Shown here piece after piece: positions 23,680-32,154 of a stretch of DNA of 36,104 nucleotides. A program made the position numbers and the translations under genes. The number at the start of each line of letters is the position of its first letter. Position 1 is the first letter of the stretch. This stretch comes from an uncultured Clostridia bacterium. Lineage in GTDB: Bacteria; Bacillota; Clostridia; Christensenellales; Borkfalkiaceae. Under the pieces are notes generated by a model. That model saw only the letters and a list, made by a program, of their open reading frames with translations, searched no databases and was not told the DNA's origin. Where the stretch lies: positions 1 to 36,104 of the forward strand of contig CANPXX010000011.1 of NCBI GenBank assembly GCA_947587085.1, read 5' to 3'.

Positions 23680-25584
23680 ATGAAACACGGTTTTATGAGG
23701 ATGGCGGCGGCGAGCCCCGCAATGCGGGTCGCCGATCCCGCCTACAATGCGGAAAAGATCGTCGCGGTCATCGAAGCGCAGGCGAAGAAGGGGACGGAGC
23801 TCCTCGTCTTTCCCGAGCTCTCCCTCTCGGGCTATACCTGCGGCGATCTCTTCCGGCAGGAGACTCTCCTTCGCGGGTGCCTCGACGCGCTGAGAACGGT
23901 CGCGGCGGGCACGGCGGGGAAGCGGATGCTCGTCTTTGTCGGGCTCCCTCTCGCCCTGCGCGGCAAGCTGTATAATTGTGCCGCGGCGGTCGCGGACGGG
24001 GAGGTGAAGGGGTTCGTCCCCAAGACCTATCTCCCCGAATACGGCGAGTTTTACGAGGCGCGCTACTTTACGCCCGCGCCCGAGGAGCCACTCTTCTTCG
24101 AATGGGAGGGAAAGACTTGCGCCGTGCGGCGCGATCTCGCTATCCGCGAGCGCACGACGGGCGCGGTCGTCGCCTGCGAGATCTGCGAGGACCTCTGGGC
24201 GCCCGACTCTCCCTCCGTGCGGCACTGTGCGCGCGGCGCGACGGTCATCGTCAACCTCTCCGCCTCCGACGAGACGGTCGGAAAGCGGGAATACCGCAAA
24301 AAGCTCCTCGCCGCGCAGTCGGGCAAGAACATCTGCGCCTATCTGTACTGCGACGCGGGCGAGAGCGAATCGACGTCCGATATGATCTTCGCGGGCAACA
24401 GCATGGTGTATGAGAACGGCGTCTGCCTCGCGGAGAGCGCCCCCTTCTCGGGGGAGATCTGCGAAGCGGAGGCGGATATCGGGTTCCTCCTCTTCGAGCG
24501 GAGCAGGATGAGTACCTTCGTTTCCTCGGAAGGAGGGGAGGGGGAGTGCGTTGCCGACTTTTGGACGGAGGGCGATCTCACCCTCCGCACCGTCCGCCCG
24601 CTGCCCTTCGTCCCCCAAGAGGAGGGGGAGCGGAGGGACCGCGCCGAGCTCATCCTCAACATACAGGCGCACGCCCTCGCGCGGAGGCTGGGGCACACGG
24701 GCTCCAAGACCGCGGTGCTCGGCGTCTCGGGCGGGCTGGACAGCACGCTGGCGCTCCTCGTCTGCTGCCGCGCGTTCGACCTCCTCGGAAGGGACCGCAA
24801 AGGAATCGTCGCCGTCTCCATGCCTGGGTTCGGCACCACCCTCAAGACCAAGAACAACGCCGCGTCGCTCATGCAGGCGCTCGGCGTGACCATGCGGCAG
24901 ATTCCCATCTCGCAGACCGTTCTTAAACACTTCAAGGACATCGGGCACGATCCCGAGGAGAAGAATGCGGCATACGAGAACGCACAGGCGAGATACCGCA
25001 CGATGATTCTCATGGACCTCGCCAACGAGACGGGCGGGCTCGTCGTCGGCACGGGGGACCTCTCCGAACTTGCCCTCGGCTGGTGCACCTATAACGGCGA
25101 CCACATGTCCATGTACGCCGTCAACGCCTCCGTCCCCAAAACTCTCGTGAAGCACCTCGTCCTCGCCGAAGCCGAACGGCTCGGCGGCAGGGCGGAGGTC
25201 GTCTTGAAGAGCGTCCTCGGAACGGAGATCTCGCCCGAGCTCCTTCCTCCCGACGCGGGGGGGAACATCACCCAAAAGACGGAGGACCTCGTCGGTCCGT
25301 ACGAACTCAACGATTTCTATCTCTATCGCATGCTCCGCCGCGGGGACGGCCCCGCCAAGACGCTCTACCTCGCCGAACGCGCCTTTTCGGGGGCGTACGA
25401 CAGGGCGACGCTGAAAAAGTGGCTCGTGAACTTTTACAGGCGGTTCTTCTCCCAGCAGTTCAAGCGCAACTGCATGCCCGACGGCGTGAAGGTGGGCTCC
25501 GTCTCCCTCTCGCCGCGCGCAGATTGGAGGATGCCGTCCGACGCGTCCGCGGCGCTCTGGGCGGAGGAAGCGGAAAAACTCTGA
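23680..25584 (+). CDS. nadE: Glutamine-dependent NAD+ synthetase
   Basis: Last step of NAD synthesis: amidates deamido-NAD using ammonia from glutamine. 634 residues in two domains. The N-terminal nitrilase-like glutaminase has the Glu-Lys-Cys triad: E46 in LLVFPELSLSG, K in VPKTYLPEYGEFYE (about 113) and C in ACEICEDLWAP (about 169-172). The C-terminal ATP-pyrophosphatase has the P-loop SGGLDST (about 350-356) and NLQAR-like substrate motifs. GGAG at 23669-23672 supports the ATG at 23680; an ATG at codon 6 is an alternative. With the CinA amidase nearby, two pyridine-nucleotide enzymes share the region. Confidence 0.94.
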   Translation: MKHGFMRMAAASPAMRVADPAYNAEKIVAVIEAQAKKGTELLVFPELSLSGYTCGDLFRQETLLRGCLDALRTVAAGTAGKRMLVFVGLPLALRGKLYNCAAAVADGEVKGFVPKTYLPEYGEFYEARYFTPAPEEPLFFEWEGKTCAVRRDLAIRERTTGAVVACEICEDLWAPDSPSVRHCARGATVIVNLSASDETVGKREYRKKLLAAQSGKNICAYLYCDAGESESTSDMIFAGNSMVYENGVCLAESAPFSGEICEAEADIGFLLFERSRMSTFVSSEGGEGECVADFWTEGDLTLRTVRPLPFVPQEEGERRDRAELILNIQAHALARRLGHTGSKTAVLGVSGGLDSTLALLVCCRAFDLLGRDRKGIVAVSMPGFGTTLKTKNNAASLMQALGVTMRQIPISQTVLKHFKDIGHDPEEKNAAYENAQARYRTMILMDLANETGGLVVGTGDLSELALGWCTYNGDHMSMYAVNASVPKTLVKHLVLAEAERLGGRAEVVLKSVLGTEISPELLPPDAGGNITQKTEDLVGPYELNDFYLYRMLRRGDGPAKTLYLAERAFSGAYDRATLKKWLVNFYRRFFSQQFKRNCMPDGVKVGSVSLSPRADWRMPSDASAALWAEEAEKL

Positions 25585-25589
25585 ACTGC

Positions 25590-25606
25590 CGCGGCGGACC
25601 GCCGCG
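25590..25606. repeat. GC-rich inverted repeat between nadE and the GH1 gene
   Basis: CGCGGCGG-A-CCGCCGCG, 8-bp arms and no T-run; the AAGGAG ribosome binding site of the next gene begins 8 nt later. Confidence 0.5.
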
Positions 25607-25624
25607 AAGAAACAAGGAGATCAT

Positions 25625-26968
25625 ATGGCATTTGACAAGAATTTCACGTGGGGGGTCGCCACGGCGTCCTATCAGATCGAGGGCGGCGCCCATGCGGCGG
25701 ACAAGGGGCTGAGCGTCTGGGACGTCGGCTCCGCGACGAAGGGGCGCGTCTTTGAGGGGCACTCGGGCGATGTGGGGTGCGATCATTATCACCGCTTCCG
25801 CGAGGACGTGGCGCTCATGAAACAGCTCGGCGTGAAGGCGTACCGCTTTTCCCTCAATTGGGCGCGCCTTCTCCCCGCGGGGGAAGGCAAGGTGAGCGAG
25901 GACGGCAAGCGGTTCTATACCGAACTTCTGACCGAACTGAGGGCGGCGGGCATCGAGCCGTGGATCACCCTCTTCCATTGGGACTATCCCTATGCGCTCT
26001 ATCTGCGCGGGGGATGGCTGTCTCCCGAGAGCCCGCGCTGGTTCGAGGAGTACGCGGGGGTCGTTGCCGAACTCTTCGGCGAATTTTGCGATCGGTTCAT
26101 CCTCATCAACGAGCCGCAGGTCTTTCTCGGCGAGGGGCACTATCACGGCGGGCATGCGCCCTTCCTGAAGCTCTCCGCGGGGGAGGTGATGATCTGCGCG
26201 CACCACGTTCTGCTCGCCTGCGGCAGGGCGGAGAAGCGCATCCGCGAGGTATGCAAGCGCCCCGTGAAGATCGGCACCGCACAGGCGTTCTGGCCCTCGC
26301 TCCCCGTGCGGGAGGAGGACTATGCCTGTGCCGAGAGGGATACCTTCGCCTGCCATCGCGACTTCGGCTCCGTCAACTATTATACCGATCCGCTCATCCT
26401 CGGGCACTATCCCGAGGAGTTCGCCGCATGGCAGCGGGAGAGCGGCTTCTCCTATCCCCGATCCGACCTCAACGTCATCCGTTCGCAGCTGGACTTCTAT
26501 GGCGTGAACACCTATTCGGGCAACTATGTGACGGAGCGGGACGGCGGCGCAGCGGAGGTGACGGCGGGTCCCTCCGTCCCCAAGACGGACATGCGCTGGA
26601 ACGTCTATCCTGACGCGCTGTATTACGGACCCAAATATCTGTACCGCAGATACGGCTTGCCCATCGTGTACACCGAGAACGGGGTGGCGCTCACCGAGTG
26701 GAAAGACTTAAACGGCGAGATCAACGATTACAGCCGCATCGACTTTTTGAAGCGCTACCTGCGCGCCCTGCACCGCGCGGCGCAGGAGGTGCCCGTGGAG
26801 GGGTACTTCCATTGGACGCTGTACGACAACTTCGAATGGGCGGAAGGGTTCTCCAAGAAGTTCGGACTCGTGCATCTCGACCCCGAGACGGCGGAGCGCA
26901 CGCCCAAGCTCAGCGCGGCTTGGTACAGACGGGTCATCGAGACGAACGGCGAGGAGATCTGGAAATAA
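25625..26968 (+). CDS. GH1 beta-glucosidase (or 6-phospho-beta-glucosidase)
   Basis: 447-residue glycoside hydrolase family 1 enzyme, cytosolic (no signal peptide), cleaving beta-linked glucosides or related sugars. It opens with FTWGVATASYQIEGG, the GH1 N-terminal signature. The acid/base Glu lies in INEPQ (about residue 163) and the nucleophile in VYTENG (about 351). WTLYDNFEWAEGFSKKFGLVHLD near the end carries the glucose-site residues of beta-glucosidases, and absence of an obvious phosphate-binding Ser-x-Lys-Tyr segment favours a non-phosphorylated substrate. No transporter or PTS gene is adjacent. AAGGAG (25614-25619) is the ribosome binding site. Confidence 0.92.
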   Translation: MAFDKNFTWGVATASYQIEGGAHAADKGLSVWDVGSATKGRVFEGHSGDVGCDHYHRFREDVALMKQLGVKAYRFSLNWARLLPAGEGKVSEDGKRFYTELLTELRAAGIEPWITLFHWDYPYALYLRGGWLSPESPRWFEEYAGVVAELFGEFCDRFILINEPQVFLGEGHYHGGHAPFLKLSAGEVMICAHHVLLACGRAEKRIREVCKRPVKIGTAQAFWPSLPVREEDYACAERDTFACHRDFGSVNYYTDPLILGHYPEEFAAWQRESGFSYPRSDLNVIRSQLDFYGVNTYSGNYVTERDGGAAEVTAGPSVPKTDMRWNVYPDALYYGPKYLYRRYGLPIVYTENGVALTEWKDLNGEINDYSRIDFLKRYLRALHRAAQEVPVEGYFHWTLYDNFEWAEGFSKKFGLVHLDPETAERTPKLSAAWYRRVIETNGEEIWK

Positions 26969-27010
26969 CGAAAAGCTCCCGCGTCCCGCTCTGCATCCGA
27001 AAACCGATCA

Positions 27011-27045
27011 CGCGAAACCGCTCCACGGTTTCGCGTTTCGTCTTT
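27011..27045 (+). terminator. Terminator after the GH1 gene
   Basis: CGCGAAACCG (27011-27020), loop CTCCA, CGGTTTCGCG (27026-27035), then TTTCGTCTTT. Confidence 0.8.
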
Positions 27046-27095
27046 CGGGGGAAAAGCGTCGAAGGCTTAATTTTTTTCGAATTTCGCAAAAACGC

Positions 27096-27124
27096 TTGAC
27101 AGGCAATACTATGCAATATATAAT
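27096..27124 (+). promoter_or_regulatory. padR promoter, full consensus
   Basis: TTGACA (27096-27101), 17 bp, TATAAT (27119-27124). Such a strong promoter suggests repression, as PadR regulators usually repress themselves; AT-rich dyads around the -10 (ATACTATG...TATAATATCAT) are a possible operator, not a clear one. Confidence 0.8.
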
Positions 27125-27145
27125 ATCATTCAAAGAGGGGTATCA

Positions 27146-27457
27146 ATGGATATTCAGATGAAAAAGGGGCTGTTGGACGTTTGCGTGCTCGCGCTCCTCG
27201 AGAGGGGAGATTCCTACGGCTATCAGCTCATAACCGAACTTTCCGCAGTCGTCGAGGTGTCCGAATCGACGCTGTACCCCATTTTGAAGCGGTTGGAGGC
27301 AGGGGGGCTGTTCACGACGTACACGCGCGAACACAGCGGCAGGCTTCGGCGGTATTACCGCATCACGGAGGCGGGGCGGGAGCGCCTCGGACAGTTCGAA
27401 GCGGAGTGGGCAGAACTCGAACGCATCCACGATTTTATCGCGGGAGGAAGAACATGA
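27146..27457 (+). CDS. PadR-family transcriptional regulator
   Basis: 103-residue winged-helix protein of the short PadR type: MKKGLLDVCVLALL, SYGYQLITEL, VSESTLYPILKRLEAGGL (recognition helix), RRYYRITEAGRERL and a short C-terminal dimer helix. The ribosome binding site GAGGGG precedes the ATG. It overlaps the HAAS/DUF4097 gene by 4 nt (ATGA), a standard pairing in which PadR controls its membrane partner and the HAAS domain is thought to signal back to PadR. Confidence 0.94.
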   Translation: MDIQMKKGLLDVCVLALLERGDSYGYQLITELSAVVEVSESTLYPILKRLEAGGLFTTYTREHSGRLRRYYRITEAGRERLGQFEAEWAELERIHDFIAGGRT

Positions 27458-28827
27458 CGAAGAGAAAATATTTGAAGCAGCTCGCAAGATCGCTCAAAGG
27501 CGTGCCCGCGCGCGAGCGGGAGGACCTCCTCTCCTATTACGATGAGCTCATCGAAGATCGCTTGGAGCAGGGGAGATCTCCGCGCGACGTGTTTTCGGAG
27601 CTGGAACCGCCCGAGACGGTCGCCCAAACCTACCTCCGCGAACGCGCGGCGGAAGGGGAAAAGGGGGATGGGCGGGCGCGCAATGTCCGAAGGGGCGCAG
27701 GTGCGCACGTCGGGAGCGTCGTCCTCGCCGTGCTCGCGAGCGTCTTTCTCGGGCTCCTTCTTGCGGTATGCGCGGTCGCGGCGGCGGGGATGGCGATCGC
27801 TGCCGTCTACGTCCTCATCGTCTCCTTCGGGCTCATCGGCACGGGGCATGCGGTGCTCTTCTTCGCGCAGTGGGGCATGGCATTCGCCCTGTTCGCGCTC
27901 GCCATCCTTTCGGAACAGGCGGCGGTGCTCCTTGCAAGGGCATGCGGCGGGATGTGGCGGGCTGTCTCGGGCGGCGCCGCGCGCAAGCCTTCGCATAGGG
28001 GCACGCGGCGCACCCTGATCGCGGGCGGGGCGGTGCTCCTCGGCGGCTGTCTCCTGTTCACGGCGGCATTCGGGTCACTCGGATTTGACGGGAAGAACCT
28101 CGCCGTGACGGAGGGACTCGCCGTGCGCGAACAGTTGCTCGATATCTCCGATGCGCTCGTCCTGCAAGTTGACAATTCGGCGGTCACGGTGAGAAGGTCG
28201 GAGGAGGAGACGTGCAAGCTCGTCTACCGCGAGTTCTCCGAGAGTCCCAAGGATTTTTCCTTCCGAAACGGGACCGCCGTGCTCGGCAGTGAGAGCGGCT
28301 TCGGCACGGTCATGGGCGCCTCGTTCGGGCTCCAATGGCGGCATGGGCTATTCGTCGGCGCCGTCGCGGGCGACCTGCAAGAGGCGGAACTTGTTCTGCC
28401 CGCCTCCTTTGCGGGCGATCTCACCGTGCAGATCCGCAACGGAGCTCTCTCTGTCGCGGACATGGTATGCTCCGACCTCACAGTCGAGACGACGAACGGC
28501 GCGATTTCCTTGAAGAATGTCACCGCCGAGACGGTGACGGCGGAGACGGTGAACGGCGCGATACGTCTTGATAATGTCGCGTGTGCGCGCGTGCGTTCGT
28601 CTGCGACCAACGGCGCCATCCGCTTGGAGCGGTTGGCGGCGGACAACATCTCTCTGCATACGACCAACGGCGCCGCCACGGGGACGCTCACAGGCGCCGA
28701 GGCGGAGTATTCGATCGCCGCTTCGTGCCGCGTGGGCGCGTGCAACCTTCAAGACCGCGCGGGCGGCTCCAAGCGGCTCGAAGTGCGCGTCGGCAACGGC
28801 GCGGTGAACATCGGCTTTCTCGGATAG
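27454..28827 (+). CDS. HAAS (DUF1700) - membrane - DUF4097 protein
   Basis: 457 residues. The N-terminal HAAS/DUF1700 domain (1-65: KYLKQLARSLKGVPAREREDLL..., YYDELIED) is the alpha-helical signalling domain that accompanies PadR. Hydrophobic segments follow (about 87-109, 112-130, 134-156, 187-207). The extracytoplasmic part (about 218-457) is a DUF4097 beta-solenoid-like repeat region with recurring NGAISL, NGAIRL, NGAATG strands about every 20-30 residues. It presumably senses an envelope state and relays it through HAAS to PadR (inference from the module type). Start ATG 27454 is set by the overlap with padR. Confidence 0.9.
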   Translation: MTKRKYLKQLARSLKGVPAREREDLLSYYDELIEDRLEQGRSPRDVFSELEPPETVAQTYLRERAAEGEKGDGRARNVRRGAGAHVGSVVLAVLASVFLGLLLAVCAVAAAGMAIAAVYVLIVSFGLIGTGHAVLFFAQWGMAFALFALAILSEQAAVLLARACGGMWRAVSGGAARKPSHRGTRRTLIAGGAVLLGGCLLFTAAFGSLGFDGKNLAVTEGLAVREQLLDISDALVLQVDNSAVTVRRSEEETCKLVYREFSESPKDFSFRNGTAVLGSESGFGTVMGASFGLQWRHGLFVGAVAGDLQEAELVLPASFAGDLTVQIRNGALSVADMVCSDLTVETTNGAISLKNVTAETVTAETVNGAIRLDNVACARVRSSATNGAIRLERLAADNISLHTTNGAATGTLTGAEAEYSIAASCRVGACNLQDRAGGSKRLEVRVGNGAVNIGFLG

Positions 28828-28842
28828 TCGGAAAGAAACGGG

Positions 28843-28881
28843 GGCGGGCGGCACTCTCTGCCGCCCGCCGAAAAAATTTTT
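28843..28881 (+). terminator. Terminator of the padR operon
   Basis: GGCGGGCGGCA (28843-28853), loop CTCTC, TGCCGCCCGCC (28859-28869), then GAAAAAATTTTT. Confidence 0.8.
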
Positions 28882-28903
28882 AGTTCGCAATGGCGAACTT
28901 TTT
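28882..28903 (+). repeat. First copy of the GTTCGCAATGGCGAAC inverted repeat
   Basis: AGTTCGC-AATG-GCGAACT followed by TTTT, so it can act as a second terminator; the 16-nt core recurs exactly at 29060-29075 on the other side of the feo promoter. Confidence 0.75.
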
Positions 28904-28925
28904 GCAAAAAAGGGCGAAAAAACAG

Positions 28926-28954
28926 TTGACACGCCGATTTTTTCGTGATAGAAT
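28926..28954 (+). promoter_or_regulatory. feo operon promoter
   Basis: TTGACA (28926-28931), 17 bp, TAGAAT (28949-28954); transcription should start near 28961. No classic Fur box is visible. Confidence 0.75.
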
Positions 28955-28961
28955 AAGGGCA

Positions 28962-29075
28962 GTTCGCAGGTGCTAACCCATCTGCGCGGGCGTCCGCAGA
29001 CGGCGGGCGTATTTCGGGGGAAACGGTTCGCTTCGGCGAACCGCAACTTCGGAAAGTCGGTTCGCAATGGCGAAC
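28962..29075 (+). promoter_or_regulatory. feo leader with recurring GTTCGC/GCGAAC hairpins
   Basis: The ~130-nt leader holds GTTCGC at its 5' end (28962-28967), a TCTGCG/CGCAGA stem (28981-28986 / 28995-29000), CGGTTCGC-TTCG-GCGAACCG (29024-29043) and GTTCGC-AATG-GCGAAC (29060-29075). The 5' GTTCGC could swap into either later hairpin, and CTGCG (28982-28986) can pair with CGCAG at 28965 or 28995, so alternative folds exist. The last hairpin ends 6 nt before AAAAGGAG. It may be an RNA switch or a set of DNA operators; I recognise no known class. Confidence 0.5.
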
Positions 29076-29093
29076 TAAAAAAAGGAGATAGGT

Positions 29094-29306
29094 ATGCCGT
29101 TGGTACTTGCACCGCTCGGACAGGAGGTCCGCATCGTAAAGATCGTTGCGGACGACAAGACGAAGAAGCATCTGTCCAATCTCGGCGTGCTCGTGGAGGG
29201 GAGGATCACCGTCCTCTCGGCGAGCGGGGGGAGCACCGTCTGCCGCGTGAAGAACGGAAGGCTCGCCCTCGACCGCGACGTCGCCGCACACATCTATGTG
29301 GCATAA
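29094..29306 (+). CDS. feoA: FeoA-domain protein, first copy
   Basis: 70-residue SH3-like protein (MPLVLAPLGQEVRIVKI, KKHLSNLGVLVEGRITVL, GSTVCRVKNGRLALDRDVAAHIYV) that assists the ferrous iron transporter FeoB. AAGGAG at 29081-29086 precedes it. A second FeoA follows 28 nt later. Confidence 0.9.
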   Translation: MPLVLAPLGQEVRIVKIVADDKTKKHLSNLGVLVEGRITVLSASGGSTVCRVKNGRLALDRDVAAHIYVA

Positions 29307-29334
29307 ATTAAAATTTTGTTCGGAGGAGAATACC

Positions 29335-29565
29335 TTGAAAACGCTTGATTCATTTACCGTCGGCGAAATGGGCGTCGTGCGCGCCGTTTCGGGCGAGGGA
29401 AGAATCCGCCGCCGTCTCTTCGACATGGGCGTGACGCCCGGCGCGGAGGTCCTGTTGCGCAAGAAGGCGCCGCTCGGCGATCCGTTGGAGATCACCATCC
29501 GCGGCTATGAACTCACCCTTCGCAAGACGGAGGCGGAGCTTGTCATGATGGAGGAGAAAAGATGA
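29335..29565 (+). CDS. feoA: FeoA-domain protein, second copy
   Basis: 76 residues from TTG 29335, chosen because CGGAGGAG (29321-29327) is correctly spaced; the earlier in-frame ATG lies inside the first feoA. Family marks are GEMGVVRAVSGEGRIRRRLFDMGVTPGAEV and the glycine-rich DPLEITIRGYELTLRKTEAELV ending. It overlaps feoB by 4 nt. The two FeoA copies differ considerably, so they are probably two partners rather than a recent duplication. Confidence 0.92.
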   Translation: MKTLDSFTVGEMGVVRAVSGEGRIRRRLFDMGVTPGAEVLLRKKAPLGDPLEITIRGYELTLRKTEAELVMMEEKR

Positions 29566-31913
29566 TGAAGTTTGCTTTGGCGGGCAATCCCAACTGCGGG
29601 AAGACCACACTTTTCAATCTGCTCACGGGGTCCACGGCGTACGTCGGCAACTGGCCGGGCGTCACGGTGGATAAGCGCGAGGGGACGTACAAGCGGGGGG
29701 AGGAACCGGTGAAGATCGTCGATCTGCCCGGCATCTATTCGCTCTCGCCCTATACGCCCGAGGAGGTCATTTCGAGGAACTTCATCCTCGATGAGAGGCC
29801 TGAGTGCGTCATCAACATCGTAGACGCGACCAACCTCGAACGCAACCTCTATCTCACCACCCAACTCATGGAGATCGACGTCCCCGTCATCCTTGCGCTC
29901 AACATGATGGACGCCGTGGAAAAGAGCGGCGACGCGGTGGACGCGAGGGAGCTCGAGGAGAAGATCGGGTTGCCCGTCGTCGCCATTTCGGCATTGAAGG
30001 GGACGGGCATCAAGGAGCTCATGGACAGGGCGATCGCGGTGGCGAAGAAGCCGCGCGAGGGGGTAACCGTGCTGCACGATTCTCCGCTCGCCCACCTCGT
30101 GCGGGATGTGACCATCGCCCTTAGGGGCGCAAAGGTGGGGGCGCCGCTCTTCCACGCCGTGAAGCTCGCCGAGATGGACGAGATCGAGGTGAAGATGCAC
30201 CCCGAGCTCGTCAAGATGGTGGACGAATTCAAGGCGACCTTCAAGGACGACACCTTCGGGAACGACCTCGAAGCGGTCGTCGCGGACGCGAGATACAAGT
30301 ACATCTCCGCGAACTATTCCTCGGCGTACAGAAAGAAGCAGAGGGGAGAGAAGCTCTCCAAGAGCGACAGGGCGGATAAGATTCTCACCAACAAGTGGGC
30401 GGGCATCCCCATCTTCGTCGTCATCCTCTTCTTCGTGTTCCATTTCACCTTCTCGGAGGACCTGTTCTTCATCGGCGCATGGGCGGGTGTCGGCGGAGGG
30501 GAGCTCCCCACGCTCGAAGCGCTCGGCTATGATATGGAAAACCCCGGCGTCACCCTCCTCGCCTGTTTCTATGACGGCGCGCTCTTCTCCCCCGGCGTCA
30601 TTTTGACGAAGATATGGGAATGGCTGCTCAATTGGGTGGGCGAGCTTCTCGGGCTCATCACGAAGGACGCGCCCCTCTGGGTCGGCAGTTTCATCCAAGA
30701 CGGCATCTGGGGCGGGCTCTCCGCCGTGCTCGGCTTCCTGCCGCAGATTCTCGTGCTGTTCCTCTTCTTCTCCATCCTTGAAGATTCGGGCTACATGGCG
30801 CGCGTCGCCTTCATCATGGACCGCATCTTCCGCCGCTTCGGGCTTTCGGGCAGGGCGTTCATGCCCATGATCATGGGCTTCGGGTGCTCTCTTCCCGCCA
30901 TGATCAACACCCGCACCCTTGCCGACGAACAGGAGCGCACGGCGACCATCCGCGTCATCCCCATGTTCTCGTGCGGGGCGAAGCTCCCCATCCTCACGGC
31001 GATCGCGGGCGGCATCGTCTCCTACTTCGGCGTGGGCAATGCCGACCTCATCACCTACGGCATGTATCTCATCGGCATCGTCACGGCGATCGTGTGCGTC
31101 CTCCTCATGCGCAGTACCACCATGCGCGGCGAAGTCCCGCCCTTCATCATGGAACTCCCCGCCTATCACGCGCCCCTCTTCAAGGGACTCATGATCCATC
31201 TGTGGGATAAGACTAAGCACTTCGTGAAGAAGGCGTTCACCATCATCTTCGCGTCCACCATCGTCATCTGGTTCCTCTCCAACTTCTCGTGGGATTGGCA
31301 TTTCCTGCCCGAGGAGATCGAATACGAGGGCGAGACCATCCTCGCCAACCTGCACACCGACCGCAGTATCCTCGGCTCCGTCGGCATGCTCATCCAGCCT
31401 CTCTTCACGCCGCTCGGCTTCGGCTCCCAGCTCGGCGCGTTCGGGTGGGTGTTCGCCGTCGCCGCCATCACGGGGCTCGTCGCGAAGGAGAACGTCATCG
31501 CGACCTTCGGCACCCTCGCCGCCTGCGTCGCGGGGAGCTTCATGGCGACGGAGGAGGGCATCGAAGAGGCGGTCACGATGATCGGCGCAACGGGCATCAC
31601 CATCCCTGCGCTCATCGCCTTCATCGCCTTCAACATGGTCACCATTCCCTGCTTCGCGGCGTGCGCCACGGCGCGGGCGGAGCTTCCCGAGGGCAAGTTC
31701 AAGTGGACGCTTCTCTTCTGGCTCGTCACCTCCTACGTCGTCGGCACGGCGATCTATCTCATCGGCTCGTGGTGGTGGACGGCGTTCATCGTCGCGGCGG
31801 TCGCCGCGGCGGCGGTCACGGGCATCGTGCTGTGGAATAAGAAGCACCCCGTCCGCACCGCAGACGCCCAAGCGGAGGCGGCTTCGCAGGCCGCTTCGGA
31901 GGACTCCGAATGA
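29562..31913 (+). CDS. feoB: Ferrous iron transporter FeoB
   Basis: 783-residue Fe2+ permease of the inner membrane with an N-terminal G domain: G1 GNPNCGKTT (8-16), G3 DLPG (54-57), G4 NMMD (114-117) and G5-like SALKGTG. A helical GDI region (about 190-270) follows, then two Gate/Nucleoside-type membrane halves (about 280-770), with GCSLPAM and CGAKLPILTA, whose cysteines suit iron passage. Length is typical. Two adjacent ATGs (29562 and 29565) are possible starts; the first overlaps feoA. Confidence 0.96.
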   Translation: MMKFALAGNPNCGKTTLFNLLTGSTAYVGNWPGVTVDKREGTYKRGEEPVKIVDLPGIYSLSPYTPEEVISRNFILDERPECVINIVDATNLERNLYLTTQLMEIDVPVILALNMMDAVEKSGDAVDARELEEKIGLPVVAISALKGTGIKELMDRAIAVAKKPREGVTVLHDSPLAHLVRDVTIALRGAKVGAPLFHAVKLAEMDEIEVKMHPELVKMVDEFKATFKDDTFGNDLEAVVADARYKYISANYSSAYRKKQRGEKLSKSDRADKILTNKWAGIPIFVVILFFVFHFTFSEDLFFIGAWAGVGGGELPTLEALGYDMENPGVTLLACFYDGALFSPGVILTKIWEWLLNWVGELLGLITKDAPLWVGSFIQDGIWGGLSAVLGFLPQILVLFLFFSILEDSGYMARVAFIMDRIFRRFGLSGRAFMPMIMGFGCSLPAMINTRTLADEQERTATIRVIPMFSCGAKLPILTAIAGGIVSYFGVGNADLITYGMYLIGIVTAIVCVLLMRSTTMRGEVPPFIMELPAYHAPLFKGLMIHLWDKTKHFVKKAFTIIFASTIVIWFLSNFSWDWHFLPEEIEYEGETILANLHTDRSILGSVGMLIQPLFTPLGFGSQLGAFGWVFAVAAITGLVAKENVIATFGTLAACVAGSFMATEEGIEEAVTMIGATGITIPALIAFIAFNMVTIPCFAACATARAELPEGKFKWTLLFWLVTSYVVGTAIYLIGSWWWTAFIVAAVAAAAVTGIVLWNKKHPVRTADAQAEAASQAASEDSE

Positions 31914-32077
31914 GCTGGTGGGAGATCTGCATCATCGTCGCGGCGGTCTGCTTCGTGCTCGCCGTCGCCGTGGCGGCGATCGTCCGCAAGAAGCGGGGCA
32001 AGACGGGCTGCGACTGCGGTTGCGCCTCGTGCGCCTGTCCGTGCTGTAAGGCGAAGAAAGAGGAACGGAAACGGTAA
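31910..32077 (+). CDS. FeoB-associated Cys-rich membrane protein
   Basis: 55 residues, short enough to be missed by gene callers. One membrane helix (about 6-25), then a basic turn (RKKRGK) and a cysteine cluster, CDCGCASCACPCC (34-46), and a lysine-rich tail. This is the FeoB_associated (PF12669-type) small protein found after feoB in many Firmicutes. GGAGG (31899-31903) is well spaced and ATGA overlaps the feoB stop. It probably handles Fe2+ at the cytoplasmic mouth of FeoB. Confidence 0.9.
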   Translation: MSWWEICIIVAAVCFVLAVAVAAIVRKKRGKTGCDCGCASCACPCCKAKKEERKR

Positions 32078-32108
32078 ATCGCTCATACTCTATCTCCATA
32101 AATCTTCC

Positions 32109-32140
32109 GGAAAGGGGACGCCGCGAGGCGCCCCCTTTCC
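32109..32140 (+). terminator. Hairpin after the feo operon
   Basis: GGAAAGGGG-A-CGCC / GGCG-C-CCCCTTTCC, 13 pairs with one mismatch and a GCGA loop; no real T-run, so termination efficiency is uncertain. Confidence 0.6.
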
Positions 32141-32154
32141 CGCGGGGAAGGCTG

